Shown here one piece after another: positions 5,653 through 13,047 of a DNA stretch of 13,047 bases. A program made the translations under genes and the position numbers. How positions within the stretch are numbered: the first letter of the stretch is position 1; the number at the start of each line of letters is the position of its first letter. The notes under the pieces were generated by a model. It saw only the letters and a program-made list of their open reading frames with translations. It was not told the origin of the DNA and ran no database searches. The DNA comes from Bacillota bacterium (GTDB lineage Bacteria > Bacillota > Clostridia > Acetivibrionales > DSM-2933), in contig JAEZNF010000057.1 of the NCBI GenBank assembly GCA_023441845.1, positions 1 through 13,047 of the forward strand, given 5' to 3'.

Positions 5653-6387
5653 TTATCCCTCCTTCTTAAGTAATTTCCTTGCATCTTCACCGCGGCCACG
5701 GAACACAAGGTGGATAGTTCCGTTGTTTTCGATATCCACCAAAAGCTTTGCCTGGCTCCTGGAAACCAACAGCGTTACGGTTGAAGGAACAATGGTGTCC
5801 TGGTATGTGCTGTCACCATTTTTGTCTTTCTCTTCCTTTGTCTTTATATCAATGGTATCCTGGGCCTTATTGTTATTGACCGCTCCAACCTCTACAAACT
5901 CCAATTCAGGATAGTCTTTTACGGTACCGTCATCCTTAGGATCTTTTGCTTTTACATAGGAATAAACAGAAACAACATCACCGGGCTGTAACTTTCCCGA
6001 CAGTCCGGCCGCCAACGATTTTACACTTACCGATACCGCTGTTTTTCCTTCCAGACTGTATAAAAAGCTGTCATTCAAGCCGTTTTGTGTAGCGAATTTC
6101 TGAGGAATCAAACGGTCTTGAGGAAACAGCTCAATTTTTGAGTACTTTCCCACGATATCTTTTTTGTCCCTTATAACATCTTCCGGAAGGTTGAATTTAG
6201 CCGTATTAACCATTTTCAGCATATCGGAAGTTATTAATGTCCCGGGAGGAATATGCTTAACGGTACCGACAATTTGTACTACCTCCTTTGTGCTGCTGTT
6301 GTATTTAGGCATTATGAAAAACACCAGGAATACGGCAGCAATAGAGCAAACCGCAAAAATAAATATTCTGCTGCGCAATAATTTCAT
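5653..6387 (-). CDS. cpaB: CpaB/RcpC Flp pilus assembly protein (SAF domain)
   Basis: A 244-residue protein with an N-terminal membrane anchor at about 7-26 and the rest predicted outside the membrane. Residues about 35-98 fit a SAF domain (GTVKHIPPGTLITSDML, then a segment ending DRLIPQKF), the usual CpaB/RcpC module. A C-terminal RcpC-like region at about 112-235 includes SVSVKSLAAGLSGKLQPGDVV and TVTLLVSRSQAKLL, both characteristic. In Gram-negatives CpaB works with the secretin; no secretin is expected here, so it probably organises the pilus channel at the cell wall. A Lys/Asp/Glu/Asn-rich insertion (about 170-198) separates two parts of the RcpC domain. The ATG overlaps the tadZ-like stop, preceded by GGGAGG at 8 bases. 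TAA ends 4 bases before the next gene's ATG. Confidence 0.85.
   Translation of the reverse strand: MKLLRSRIFIFAVCSIAAVFLVFFIMPKYNSSTKEVVQIVGTVKHIPPGTLITSDMLKMVNTAKFNLPEDVIRDKKDIVGKYSKIELFPQDRLIPQKFATQNGLNDSFLYSLEGKTAVSVSVKSLAAGLSGKLQPGDVVSVYSYVKAKDPKDDGTVKDYPELEFVEVGAVNNNKAQDTIDIKTKEEKDKNGDSTYQDTIVPSTVTLLVSRSQAKLLVDIENNGTIHLVFRGRGEDARKLLKKEG
5657..5664 (-). promoter_or_regulatory. Ribosome binding site AAGGAGGG for the second MinD/ParA gene
   Basis: AAGGAGGG lies inside the last codons of cpaB, 8 bases before the ATG at 5648. It decides in favour of 5648 over an in-frame ATG at 5708 that would overlap cpaB by 56 bases and add 20 residues ahead of the P-loop strand. Confidence 0.75.
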
Positions 6388-7679
6388 CCAAAAAACCTCC
6401 CTAATACTTTTAATTTTTTGTTCTCTGTAAGAGCTGAAGAATAAAATATATTTGAATACAGATCATGAAAAGCCTTTTTAAACTCTTCTGTTGCAGTACC
6501 GAGCTCTACAGCGTGTTTCCTCAAATACTGGCTTTCCAGGCATGCCTTATTGCAGCACGGTATGGTTAGCACATCCTTGAAAACAATTCCCCTTTCCTCA
6601 TGGCTTTTTACAATATCTTCAATTTTTATTTCCTTACTTTCCTCGTACCGGTTAAGGATCAGAATGAATTTCCCCATGTTTACCGTGCCTTTTATTTTTT
6701 CAAGGAAGTTCAAACTTTTAGATACCGAAGAAAGGCTCATATCCTCAATGAAGAGGACTGTATCGGCAATTGCGGCGGCTTCCCGCACTCCTTCGCCGCA
6801 GCCTGATGTATCAATAATGCATGCCGGATATATGGTCCTTATACGGTCAATGAAATTAAAAATGCCTGAGAATTCTTCATCCTTCAGGCTGTTGATATCC
6901 CTGGTAAAGATATTTAATTTTGAGTTCACCGCATAGGATAAGTCCGGAATCAGTTTGATGTTGTCTTCATTCATGGCATTTTTCAAGGTATCAAGGCAAT
7001 TGTATCCGGGTATGTCTTCATACTTAAGCTTTATTTTCTTTAAGTAGATATCATAGTTGTAAAACTGGCCTGCTCCGGGAGATATATCCGTTAATGCGGT
7101 TTTTCTATGCGTAGAGCAGAGGTATGCAAGGTTGGAAGCAATTGTTGAGTTTCCCGGATGCACACCAGGGGCCGACATGACACATATCACCCTGCTCAAT
7201 TCGAAGGCCGGATTCCTAAACCCCTTTTCTTCCGGGACTTCTCTTTTAATTTCAGGAATCAACCTTCTTTTGACTTCTTTATAGACAGGCTCCGGATCTA
7301 AATTCTGTTTTTGGGGCTCCTGAACCTCTTTCACTATAACATCTATAAACTCCTCAATAGTTTGTGTTCCCGGAGTGAAATAACGTATTTTATTACTACA
7401 GAGTATTTTTTTCAGTGCCGGCGTATACTCTTTGGCCAAATAGTATATCCTGCTTCTTTCCTCCTTGACACGGATTACTCTTTCAATAAAATCACAAATG
7501 CCTATATTTCCCCTCAGCATATCACTGATTATAATAACATCAATATTTTGGGTTTCTTGTATATGCTGCAGTGTTTCCATTTGTGTTTGTATATCGTCTA
7601 CAATAACCTCAATGACCTTTTGCTCCTTAATGTAATTATTAAGGTCATCAAAGTTTGTCGCTAAAATGGCATTAACCAC
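6384..7679 (-). CDS. tadZ: TadZ/CpaE-like pilus localisation protein with degenerate P-loop
   Basis: A 431-residue cytoplasmic protein. Residues 1-120 form an alternating hydrophobic pattern like an atypical receiver domain (for example the DVIIISDMLRG strand-loop at about 47-57), a charged linker follows, and a ParA/MinD-type domain begins near 163. The P-loop reads SAPGVHPGNSTIA (about 169-181): the Walker A lysine is replaced by Asn and the deviant KGG start is lost. A Walker B-like CIIDTSG is present near 287-293. Receiver plus ParA domain is the layout of TadZ/CpaE, which marks the pole or assembly site for Tad pili. Start GTG 7679 is chosen from the ribosome site; two extra codons to 7685 are possible. 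The TGA stop overlaps the cpaB ATG (ATGA), so translation is probably coupled. With the key lysine missing, ATP hydrolysis is doubtful; a scaffold or nucleotide-sensing role is inferred. Confidence 0.75.
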   Translation of the reverse strand: MVNAILATNFDDLNNYIKEQKVIEVIVDDIQTQMETLQHIQETQNIDVIIISDMLRGNIGICDFIERVIRVKEERSRIYYLAKEYTPALKKILCSNKIRYFTPGTQTIEEFIDVIVKEVQEPQKQNLDPEPVYKEVKRRLIPEIKREVPEEKGFRNPAFELSRVICVMSAPGVHPGNSTIASNLAYLCSTHRKTALTDISPGAGQFYNYDIYLKKIKLKYEDIPGYNCLDTLKNAMNEDNIKLIPDLSYAVNSKLNIFTRDINSLKDEEFSGIFNFIDRIRTIYPACIIDTSGCGEGVREAAAIADTVLFIEDMSLSSVSKSLNFLEKIKGTVNMGKFILILNRYEESKEIKIEDIVKSHEERGIVFKDVLTIPCCNKACLESQYLRKHAVELGTATEEFKKAFHDLYSNIFYSSALTENKKLKVLGRFFG

Positions 7680-7685
7680 AAACAC

Positions 7686-7693
7686 ACCTCCTT
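7686..7693 (-). promoter_or_regulatory. Ribosome binding site AAGGAGGT fixing the tadZ-like start
   Basis: The perfect site AAGGAGGT abuts a GTG at 7685 (no spacing) but sits 6 bases from a second in-frame GTG at 7679. Normal spacing therefore points to 7679 as the start. Confidence 0.7.
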
Positions 7694-7696
7694 ATC

Positions 7697-8335
7697 TCAA
7701 TCAATCTTCTCTTTTTCAACGTTCCTGATTTTCTGCGTTCCAATAGGTTCTATATGCCAGGGCTCATTACCGAGTGGCTTCCAGAGCCCGAAATTTATCA
7801 ATTCCTCATTGCTTAGCAATTCTGCATAACCGGATACATCTGCGGCCATCCCGGTCTGGTGCATACTTTTTCCCGGCAGCGCTACCCATTTTCTGGTTAC
7901 TTCATCCGGCTCACCGGGATGCGCTCTCTTTCTTTCTTCCCATATTACCCGCTGCTCCTCTACACTCCTGTATCCTGAAGAGATGTAGATAGCAGCCCCG
8001 TGTTTTTCTGCCAGGGCAGCAAGCATGCCGGCAAGTGCCGGGTTTATATCTACATCCCCGGACAGCCATTTTTTTGTTTCTTCCGGTAAAGGAGCGCTAT
8101 CGGACATATATACACTTGAAAACACTGTATCATTAGCACTGCTCTGCATATTCACGCCTGCAATTCCGGCAACAACAGCTGATGTAATTAATCCCAAAAG
8201 CAAAATTGAAATGAATCCGCCTGAAAAACAGATGCTGACAATCAGTGCTACTTTTTTAAGCAAAACCAAGCTGGAATTTTGATCGGCAGCCTTTTTGCCG
8301 AAGTATCCGATAAGTTTTTTAAACATCGATATCAC
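7697..8335 (-). CDS. Membrane-anchored M15 (VanY-type) D,D-peptidase
   Basis: A 212-residue protein with a single N-terminal transmembrane anchor (about 28-60) and an extracellular M15 metallopeptidase domain (about 95-200). The zinc-site motif SMHQTGMAADV gives ligands H159 and D166, and EPWH gives catalytic E191 and ligand H194; the SGYRS segment (119-123) is also typical. The catalytic set is therefore complete. Family members hydrolyse D-Ala-D-Ala or related peptidoglycan bonds. Lying between a VirB6-like gene and a Tad cluster, it most likely remodels the wall so that the machine or pilus can cross it, in the place usually taken in Gram-positive conjugation loci by NlpC/P60 or lysozyme-like hydrolases. 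No Van resistance genes are nearby, so a glycopeptide-resistance role is unlikely. The GTG start overlaps the upstream stop (GTGA); an ATG three codons in (8326) is an alternative. Confidence 0.88.
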   Translation of the reverse strand: MISMFKKLIGYFGKKAADQNSSLVLLKKVALIVSICFSGGFISILLLGLITSAVVAGIAGVNMQSSANDTVFSSVYMSDSAPLPEETKKWLSGDVDINPALAGMLAALAEKHGAAIYISSGYRSVEEQRVIWEERKRAHPGEPDEVTRKWVALPGKSMHQTGMAADVSGYAELLSNEELINFGLWKPLGNEPWHIEPIGTQKIRNVEKEKID

Positions 8336-10482
8336 TCTTTCCCTTTGTTTTCAAACCTCTGGAATATTTCGCTCGTCCTGTTCCTTCCGGTTTCTTTTTC
8401 TGCGCCTCTTCTTGTATCTATTGGATTACCAACAGATTGGGCTTTAATATCTGTTGTTTGACGTTCAATCCGGGTCACTTTTTTATCCAGCGTTACATTT
8501 ACAGCCTGTTCTTTTTGTAAGTTGACATCCGGAAGATTAGCAACCAGGTTTCCTTTTAGACCGTTATTTGATTCAATTTGTGTAAGGTCTTGCTTCAGCT
8601 TATAGGAGCCTTTTTTACTGGATACTTTTACATCTGTTGAAAGCACCTGATTAATTTTTTGCTTTCGCTCCAACTTCCTGTTTAAGTCCGGTAATTCCGT
8701 GCGGCTGTAGTTTGCCATGTCATTCATTGCAGAGCTGCCAAGTAACGAGAGTGTTTTTGGGTCAACTCCTTCTTTTTTAAATTTATACATGCTGTCCAGC
8801 GTGGAACTTATACGTTCATCTGAGAACGGAAATAAGCCTGTTTTCTTCCGTTCATCAACTTCCCTCACAAAATCGGAATAATTTGAAACTTCATCAAGCT
8901 GCTGCTCGGTAAACATCGGCTTACCGGCTTTTTCATTAGCCATAGCATTATTTACAAACCGGCTGTATTCCGGAGGATTTCCTGTTCTCTTAGCCCGTTC
9001 GTCCGCCTCCCTCTTTTCTGCCGTATACCTGTCAATAAGTCCTTTCCTTGCTACAGTTTGAGCCTGCCCCTTATCACGGACATATTGATCGTTTAAATGG
9101 TTAACAGCCAAATCCCTGTTGTTTTTGTTAAACATATTCTGATTTCTTCTTTCCTGTCTACCCATAGCATACTTGACCATTGCAGCGGTTTTTAATGAGT
9201 TTTTCAGCTTTGAATCATTACCCTTTCCTGCTGCTTCATTTCCGCTCAACATATTTAGTATAGGCTCGGACAGCATCTGATATATTTTTTCATGATTAAA
9301 AACCATAAAAGCCAAAAGACAGATATTAAATACCAGGCAGAAAAGCAAACCGTATTTGTCGGCAAGGCCATAAATAATAAGTGAAATTCCGAAGTAGATA
9401 CTTAAAAGCATTGTAATAATGATTTTTTTAAATTCAAAGCCTATGCATTTCCACCCCCATTTTACAAGAAAGGGAATACCGTTTTTAGGGTGAATCGCAA
9501 AAAGAATAAAAACACCCGCAAGACCGAACCATACAAGAGCTCCACATTGATTCATGAGTATTATAGCTGCTACCATAAGTAAGAGTATACAATTTATAAG
9601 CCCTACTATAAGCATTAGAAGTGTTAGCGCAAGCCGTATGATTGAACCTGTAGTTGTAAACCTTGAATTGGTTTTTGCATAATTTTCGGCAAGCTCTTTT
9701 CTTTTATCATTATCAGCGTTTAAAAACTCTTCAGGATTTTGATTGACACTTCCATACTGTATTATTGCATAAGGCTTCATGATATTTAACTCCCAAAAAT
9801 GGTTTCCTATCAGTACTACCGCGTCATTGGGACTTGATACATCATCATTATTGCCGTTGACATTTCCAGCCATTTTCACTGTCCCGTACAGTACTGCTGT
9901 ACAAATTGCCTCAGAACCTTTATTGATTGCTTTTCCAGCTTGTGAAGGGCTTGCGAAATATATGTTTGCGACCCCTAACGCAACAATCAAAGTTATAACT
10001 ACTTGGATAGTTACAGTTTGTTTACCCCGTATATGTTTGTAGATTCCGTAAATACCGGCAGCCATTACAAAAAGATTAAGAAACAAATCAAAAAAGCTGC
10101 TTTTAATTGACAAAACGATTTTATCTATTGCATCCGGAAACAGATCAAAAATAGACACCTTAAAGCAGCATGTGAAAACAAAAATACAAGCCCTGCATAT
10201 CAGCGCAAGAAGCATAAAGATTCCTGAAGAAAGGGAATTAAATATTGTATTAACAACGTTTTCTACCATTCCACCCATATTGAAAAGAGAGCCGTCTTCA
10301 TGTTTAAAATCAAAATAATACTGGCCTGTATCATATTTCTCATACGTCGGTGTAAGGTTTGAATCCGTTATATCTTTTACGCTGGGGAACAAACCGTCAC
10401 TTTCGGCATAAACAGGCTGTAACAGGAGTATAATCAGGATAATCAAAAAAACAACGGTTAACTTCTTTTTATTGTGCTTCAT
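8332..10482 (-). CDS. VirB6/TrbL-like polytopic membrane protein (CD3337/EF1877-like)
   Basis: A 716-residue integral membrane protein, likely the channel component working with the VirB4 motor. It begins with a lysine-rich n-region and a hydrophobic core ending near VYAES (residues 1-27), which looks like a signal peptide. Hydrophobic segments follow at about 74-108, 128-150, 158-176, 280-331 (two or more helices) and 354-396 (two). Between them, at about 177-275, lies a polar loop containing ELNIMKPYAIIQYG, resembling the family of mobile-element membrane proteins named after CD3337 and EF1877. Residues about 400-716 are hydrophilic and rich in Lys, Arg, Asn and Glu, consistent with a cytoplasmic tail. 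Start ATG 10482 follows a GGGGGTG-type ribosome site. The TGA stop overlaps the GTG of the peptidase gene (GTGA). The VirB6/TrbL role is inferred from topology, size and the adjacent VirB4; the exact family assignment is from memory and not searched. Confidence 0.75.
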   Translation of the reverse strand: MKHNKKKLTVVFLIILIILLLQPVYAESDGLFPSVKDITDSNLTPTYEKYDTGQYYFDFKHEDGSLFNMGGMVENVVNTIFNSLSSGIFMLLALICRACIFVFTCCFKVSIFDLFPDAIDKIVLSIKSSFFDLFLNLFVMAAGIYGIYKHIRGKQTVTIQVVITLIVALGVANIYFASPSQAGKAINKGSEAICTAVLYGTVKMAGNVNGNNDDVSSPNDAVVLIGNHFWELNIMKPYAIIQYGSVNQNPEEFLNADNDKRKELAENYAKTNSRFTTTGSIIRLALTLLMLIVGLINCILLLMVAAIILMNQCGALVWFGLAGVFILFAIHPKNGIPFLVKWGWKCIGFEFKKIIITMLLSIYFGISLIIYGLADKYGLLFCLVFNICLLAFMVFNHEKIYQMLSEPILNMLSGNEAAGKGNDSKLKNSLKTAAMVKYAMGRQERRNQNMFNKNNRDLAVNHLNDQYVRDKGQAQTVARKGLIDRYTAEKREADERAKRTGNPPEYSRFVNNAMANEKAGKPMFTEQQLDEVSNYSDFVREVDERKKTGLFPFSDERISSTLDSMYKFKKEGVDPKTLSLLGSSAMNDMANYSRTELPDLNRKLERKQKINQVLSTDVKVSSKKGSYKLKQDLTQIESNNGLKGNLVANLPDVNLQKEQAVNVTLDKKVTRIERQTTDIKAQSVGNPIDTRRGAEKETGRNRTSEIFQRFENKGKE

Positions 10483-10499
10483 TCCACACCCCCAGTCCG

Positions 10500-13047
10500 T
10501 TACTTTACCGGCTTTTTAGATACTCTTATTTTTTCGGTGCCAATGAGATCCTCTTTACCGTCATCCTCTTCAGGTGCATCCAGGCGTATTTCCGTTCTGG
10601 TTTTAAACGCCCGTTTGAACTCTTCAAGGATTAGATCGGTTTGTATGATTGACACCCTTCCTTCAATGTCCTTCATCAGGCAGATACCTTGTTCAAACTC
10701 TTCGACTATGGTTTGCTGAAGGTCGGGAGAGTTTTTCAGTCCCAGGTAATCAAGTATGTTTCCGGCCTCTGTCAATGAATTTGTACCGAAGCAGAATTTG
10801 ACGCCTATGTTTGCCTTGATGTTTTCGTCACCGAAGTCGGAAATATTTTGACCTATAATGTATATTGGAGCGTTTTCAGACCGGCCCTGGCTTACCATCC
10901 GGATAAACATTGCCTGCGCTGTCGGGGAACGTTTATATACCTTTGCTTCATCCTGCACAAATATTTTGAGAACGTCCCTGGACTGCAAGGAAAACTCCAA
11001 CCCTATAACGGATATGGCAAGCAGGGCAGCCATTCCGGTTCTTTCAGCATGTGTAAATTTGTTTTCGCTGGTCCCTTCCGCGGGAATTGTAAGTCCTTTT
11101 GTCTGTAGGATATTGATGGGCTTTGTAATGTCCATTGTTTTTTCGGTACCGTCACCAAAAAGAAGGTGTCCGTATGTTGTGACGTTAATTATATTCCTGA
11201 AGGTTTTAGCCAGCCTTTCATATATAGCTGCGGATTCCTTATTCGTTTTAGGATTGCCGGCAAACTCCTCCAAGGCAACGATTACTTTCATACCGCACGG
11301 CTCCGGCTCTCTTGCTACCTTGTTAACTGCGTCCATTAAGTGCTCCATCCTGATATCATTCACATCTATTCCTGCCAATGTTCCAAGTATAGAAAGCTCA
11401 TATTCGGCGGCCTTTTTGGCCAGCTCGGCTTTTTGCTCCTCAGATGCATCCCTGCCCAAGCTCTTAAGGAGGACTAAAAAGATATCCAGAAGACCCGTGA
11501 ATTCCTTTGAAGAAGAAAGTTCAATTTTGTTAAGATGCGGTTTTAGCCAGGGAAGTGCATCTTCCCAGTTCCGGTCGCCTTTCGGATCGGCAATGAAAAC
11601 TTTGGCACCGAACATTGCAGCAAGCAGTACTATAAGGTTCGCCAGTGTGCTCTTACCCAATCCCAGGCTTCCGCTGAAGGTAATAGACGGGCTTTTGTCT
11701 ATCTGGCTGGGCAGGAATGGATTGAATTTAACCAGTTTGCCCTTTTGTCCGGTAGCTCCTATTATGAAACCGAAAATGTCGCCGATTATTGTGCTCGCGA
11801 AGGGCATCCCAGCTGCCAGGGTTTCGGGCGGCAGCCGGAGTATGTAATCTGTGGCGTACTGCCTGCTCCCAACCATTGTCTCACAAAAAAGGTTAAACTG
11901 GTCGCCGGCCGGAACCTGTGTTTCAAAGGAACGGGACTCCAGGAAATCCCGGATAAGATTGACGCGGGTATTGCATAGCTCCAGGTTTTCAGCCGTTACA
12001 CCTATAATCACAGTTGTGTACAAGAACGGTTTTTTCTCCGACTGTACCTCATAAATTGCCTGGTCTATATCCTGATCCTGTTCAAGATGCACCTGGTTGT
12101 GCCGGATTCCTTCAACCTGTTCGTCATGCTCCAGCTGGTCATCCAATTGCTTTCGGCTGGTTCCGATATCCTTTTGTACCTCTTCATACTCTTTCTTTGA
12201 GTACCTTACGCTCCATATTATGGGGAACTCAAATTTGTTCTCAATCTCATACAACCACCTGAAACCATTCTGGAAAGGTATATCCGGTATTTTGGAAACC
12301 ACAATGTACTTGTGGTATCCTGTCATTTCGCCGTTTAAAGTGTCCTGACAAATTTCAATATGCTTTAAACGGCGTATAATCCTACCTTCAAACAGAGTTA
12401 TGATATCCCTTTTCATGGGCCTGTAGATTATTTCGCCACCGGCTTTAATGGTTTCATATTCGGGATGCCATGAATGCTCTCCTCTGTATGTGCGCTTTTT
12501 CGGGTCAAAATACTTTTCCTTTCCTCTTGTTTTGGGGAAGTGAAGTCCCCGCCAGAACGGTTCCCGGATTAGTTTTTCCAATTCTATTTCGCTTACCGGA
12601 CGGATATTTATGTACCTTTTAAGAACTTCCTCCAATGTCTGTTCAAGGCTCCTGTATGATATCAATTCCCTTTCATAAATCTCCGTAAAGTCCAATGCCA
12701 GCAGCTCATTAATGAGCCTATAGGGCGCTTTTACCGACCCGGAAACGGTATTCCAGATATCATTTAAGGAACGGGGTTTTTTGAGTTTAACAAAGAAATA
12801 CTTCTCGTAATCCTCCTTTTCTTCACCCTTGTATATTTCCAGCAAATCCTGTGCTGTATTCGCGTATTGCAGGGCAATAGGCTTCATACCGCCTGAAGCT
12901 ATTCCTTTAAGATAATTCATATTGTCGCCAAGCTTTACCGAAACCGGTATGGAAAGAATATGGGCGTCGCTGTAAACACTTTGCAGAGCTCTTGATGTCT
13001 TTAATATGCGCATAAGCTTTTCATCTTCCGCCAGAAAATCATATTTG
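10500..13047 (-). CDS. virB4: VirB4/TraC-type conjugation ATPase (5' end outside window)
   Basis: This is the cytoplasmic motor ATPase of a type IV secretion (conjugation) system. The reading frame stays open to the window edge, 11 codons upstream of the first internal ATG at 13013, with no ribosome binding site before that ATG, so the true start is outside; about 848 residues are visible. Numbering from the 13013 ATG: an N-terminal VirB4-like region covers roughly 1-400, a Walker A GSLGLGKST lies at 448-456 (K454) followed by a hydrophobic helix, Walker B is IFVQDEA with D688/E689, and a GRSENAPIYIIGQN segment follows, typical of the VirB4 RecA-like core. The C-terminus is short and charged. 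It ends in TAA 17 bases before the VirB6-like gene, as VirB4 and polytopic channel genes often do in Gram-positive conjugative elements. A HerA/FtsK-type pump is the main alternative, but the long N-terminal region and motif order favour VirB4. Substrate is unknown. Confidence 0.88.
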   Translation of the reverse strand, partial: KYDFLAEDEKLMRILKTSRALQSVYSDAHILSIPVSVKLGDNMNYLKGIASGGMKPIALQYANTAQDLLEIYKGEEKEDYEKYFFVKLKKPRSLNDIWNTVSGSVKAPYRLINELLALDFTEIYERELISYRSLEQTLEEVLKRYINIRPVSEIELEKLIREPFWRGLHFPKTRGKEKYFDPKKRTYRGEHSWHPEYETIKAGGEIIYRPMKRDIITLFEGRIIRRLKHIEICQDTLNGEMTGYHKYIVVSKIPDIPFQNGFRWLYEIENKFEFPIIWSVRYSKKEYEEVQKDIGTSRKQLDDQLEHDEQVEGIRHNQVHLEQDQDIDQAIYEVQSEKKPFLYTTVIIGVTAENLELCNTRVNLIRDFLESRSFETQVPAGDQFNLFCETMVGSRQYATDYILRLPPETLAAGMPFASTIIGDIFGFIIGATGQKGKLVKFNPFLPSQIDKSPSITFSGSLGLGKSTLANLIVLLAAMFGAKVFIADPKGDRNWEDALPWLKPHLNKIELSSSKEFTGLLDIFLVLLKSLGRDASEEQKAELAKKAAEYELSILGTLAGIDVNDIRMEHLMDAVNKVAREPEPCGMKVIVALEEFAGNPKTNKESAAIYERLAKTFRNIINVTTYGHLLFGDGTEKTMDITKPINILQTKGLTIPAEGTSENKFTHAERTGMAALLAISVIGLEFSLQSRDVLKIFVQDEAKVYKRSPTAQAMFIRMVSQGRSENAPIYIIGQNISDFGDENIKANIGVKFCFGTNSLTEAGNILDYLGLKNSPDLQQTIVEEFEQGICLMKDIEGRVSIIQTDLILEEFKRAFKTRTEIRLDAPEEDDGKEDLIGTEKIRVSKKPVK

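Noticed and set aside
5649..5708. Longer N-terminus for the second MinD/ParA-like protein from ATG 5708
   Set aside because: It would overlap cpaB by 56 bases and put 20 basic residues before the first strand; ATG 5648 has a perfect ribosome site.
7697..8335. Vancomycin resistance gene vanY
   Set aside because: The peptidase fold matches, but there are no vanR, vanS, vanH, vanA or vanX genes and the gene is coupled to a secretion channel gene.
10858..11847. A 329-codon open frame on the plus strand
   Set aside because: It lies wholly antisense to the conserved P-loop half of VirB4, has no ribosome site and reads as low-complexity Ser/Pro/Leu-rich sequence.
1..13047. CRISPR arrays, tRNA or rRNA genes, insertion sequences
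   Set aside because: No regularly spaced repeats, no tRNA-like cloverleaf sequence and no transposase frames were seen; nearly all sequence is accounted for by coding genes.

Overview
All genes in this window read on the minus strand, so the transcript runs from base 13047 down to base 1. The sequence looks like a moderately AT-rich member of the Clostridia (Bacillota). The signs are strong AAGGAGG-type ribosome binding sites before nearly every gene, frequent GTG and TTG starts, very tight packing, and Gram-positive versions of secretion proteins with no secretin. Species cannot be fixed from the sequence.

Transcription order and layout. (1) 13047-10500: a VirB4/TraC-type conjugation ATPase whose start lies outside the window. 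(2) 10482-8332: a polytopic VirB6/TrbL-like membrane protein with a signal peptide and a long charged cytoplasmic tail. (3) 8335-7697: a membrane-anchored M15/VanY-type D,D-peptidase. (4) 7679-6384: a TadZ/CpaE-like protein (receiver-like domain plus ParA/MinD fold). (5) 6387-5653: CpaB/RcpC with a SAF domain. (6) 5648-4902: a second MinD/ParA-like protein. (7) 4905-4834: a possible 23-codon small ORF inside a short duplicated segment. (8) 4810-3383: TadA/CpaF secretion ATPase. (9) about 3405-2482: TadB. (10) 2325-1453: TadC. (11) 1425-1201: Flp-type pilin. (12) 1187-753: TadE-like pseudopilin. (13) 738-289: a second pseudopilin, TadF-like. Then comes a hairpin-rich stretch of about 256 bases with a likely terminator, and at 32-1 the first codons of another gene.

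Genes 4-13 form an almost complete Tad/Flp (type IVc) pilus assembly locus: motor ATPase, two inner-membrane platform proteins, localisation ATPases, CpaB, major pilin and two minor pilins. Genes 1-3 are the core of a Gram-positive conjugative type IV secretion system: VirB4 motor, VirB6-like channel and wall hydrolase. The two sets run in one direction with overlapping or nearly touching genes (GTGA and ATGA overlaps at 8332-8335 and 6384-6387), so they look like one operon. The most interesting reading is a hybrid apparatus: a T4SS-like motor and channel with a wall hydrolase, co-expressed with a Tad pilus, for DNA or protein transfer across a monoderm envelope. No relaxase, coupling protein, prepilin peptidase (TadV), integrase or replication gene is visible, so the purpose and mobility of the locus remain inference.

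Other points: both ParA/MinD-like proteins lack the catalytic Walker A lysine; a tandem duplication surrounds the tadA translation start; an open frame continues past the tadB stop into a gap holding two inverted repeats; and the 3' intergenic region contains stacked hairpins, one possibly an attenuator of the next gene.
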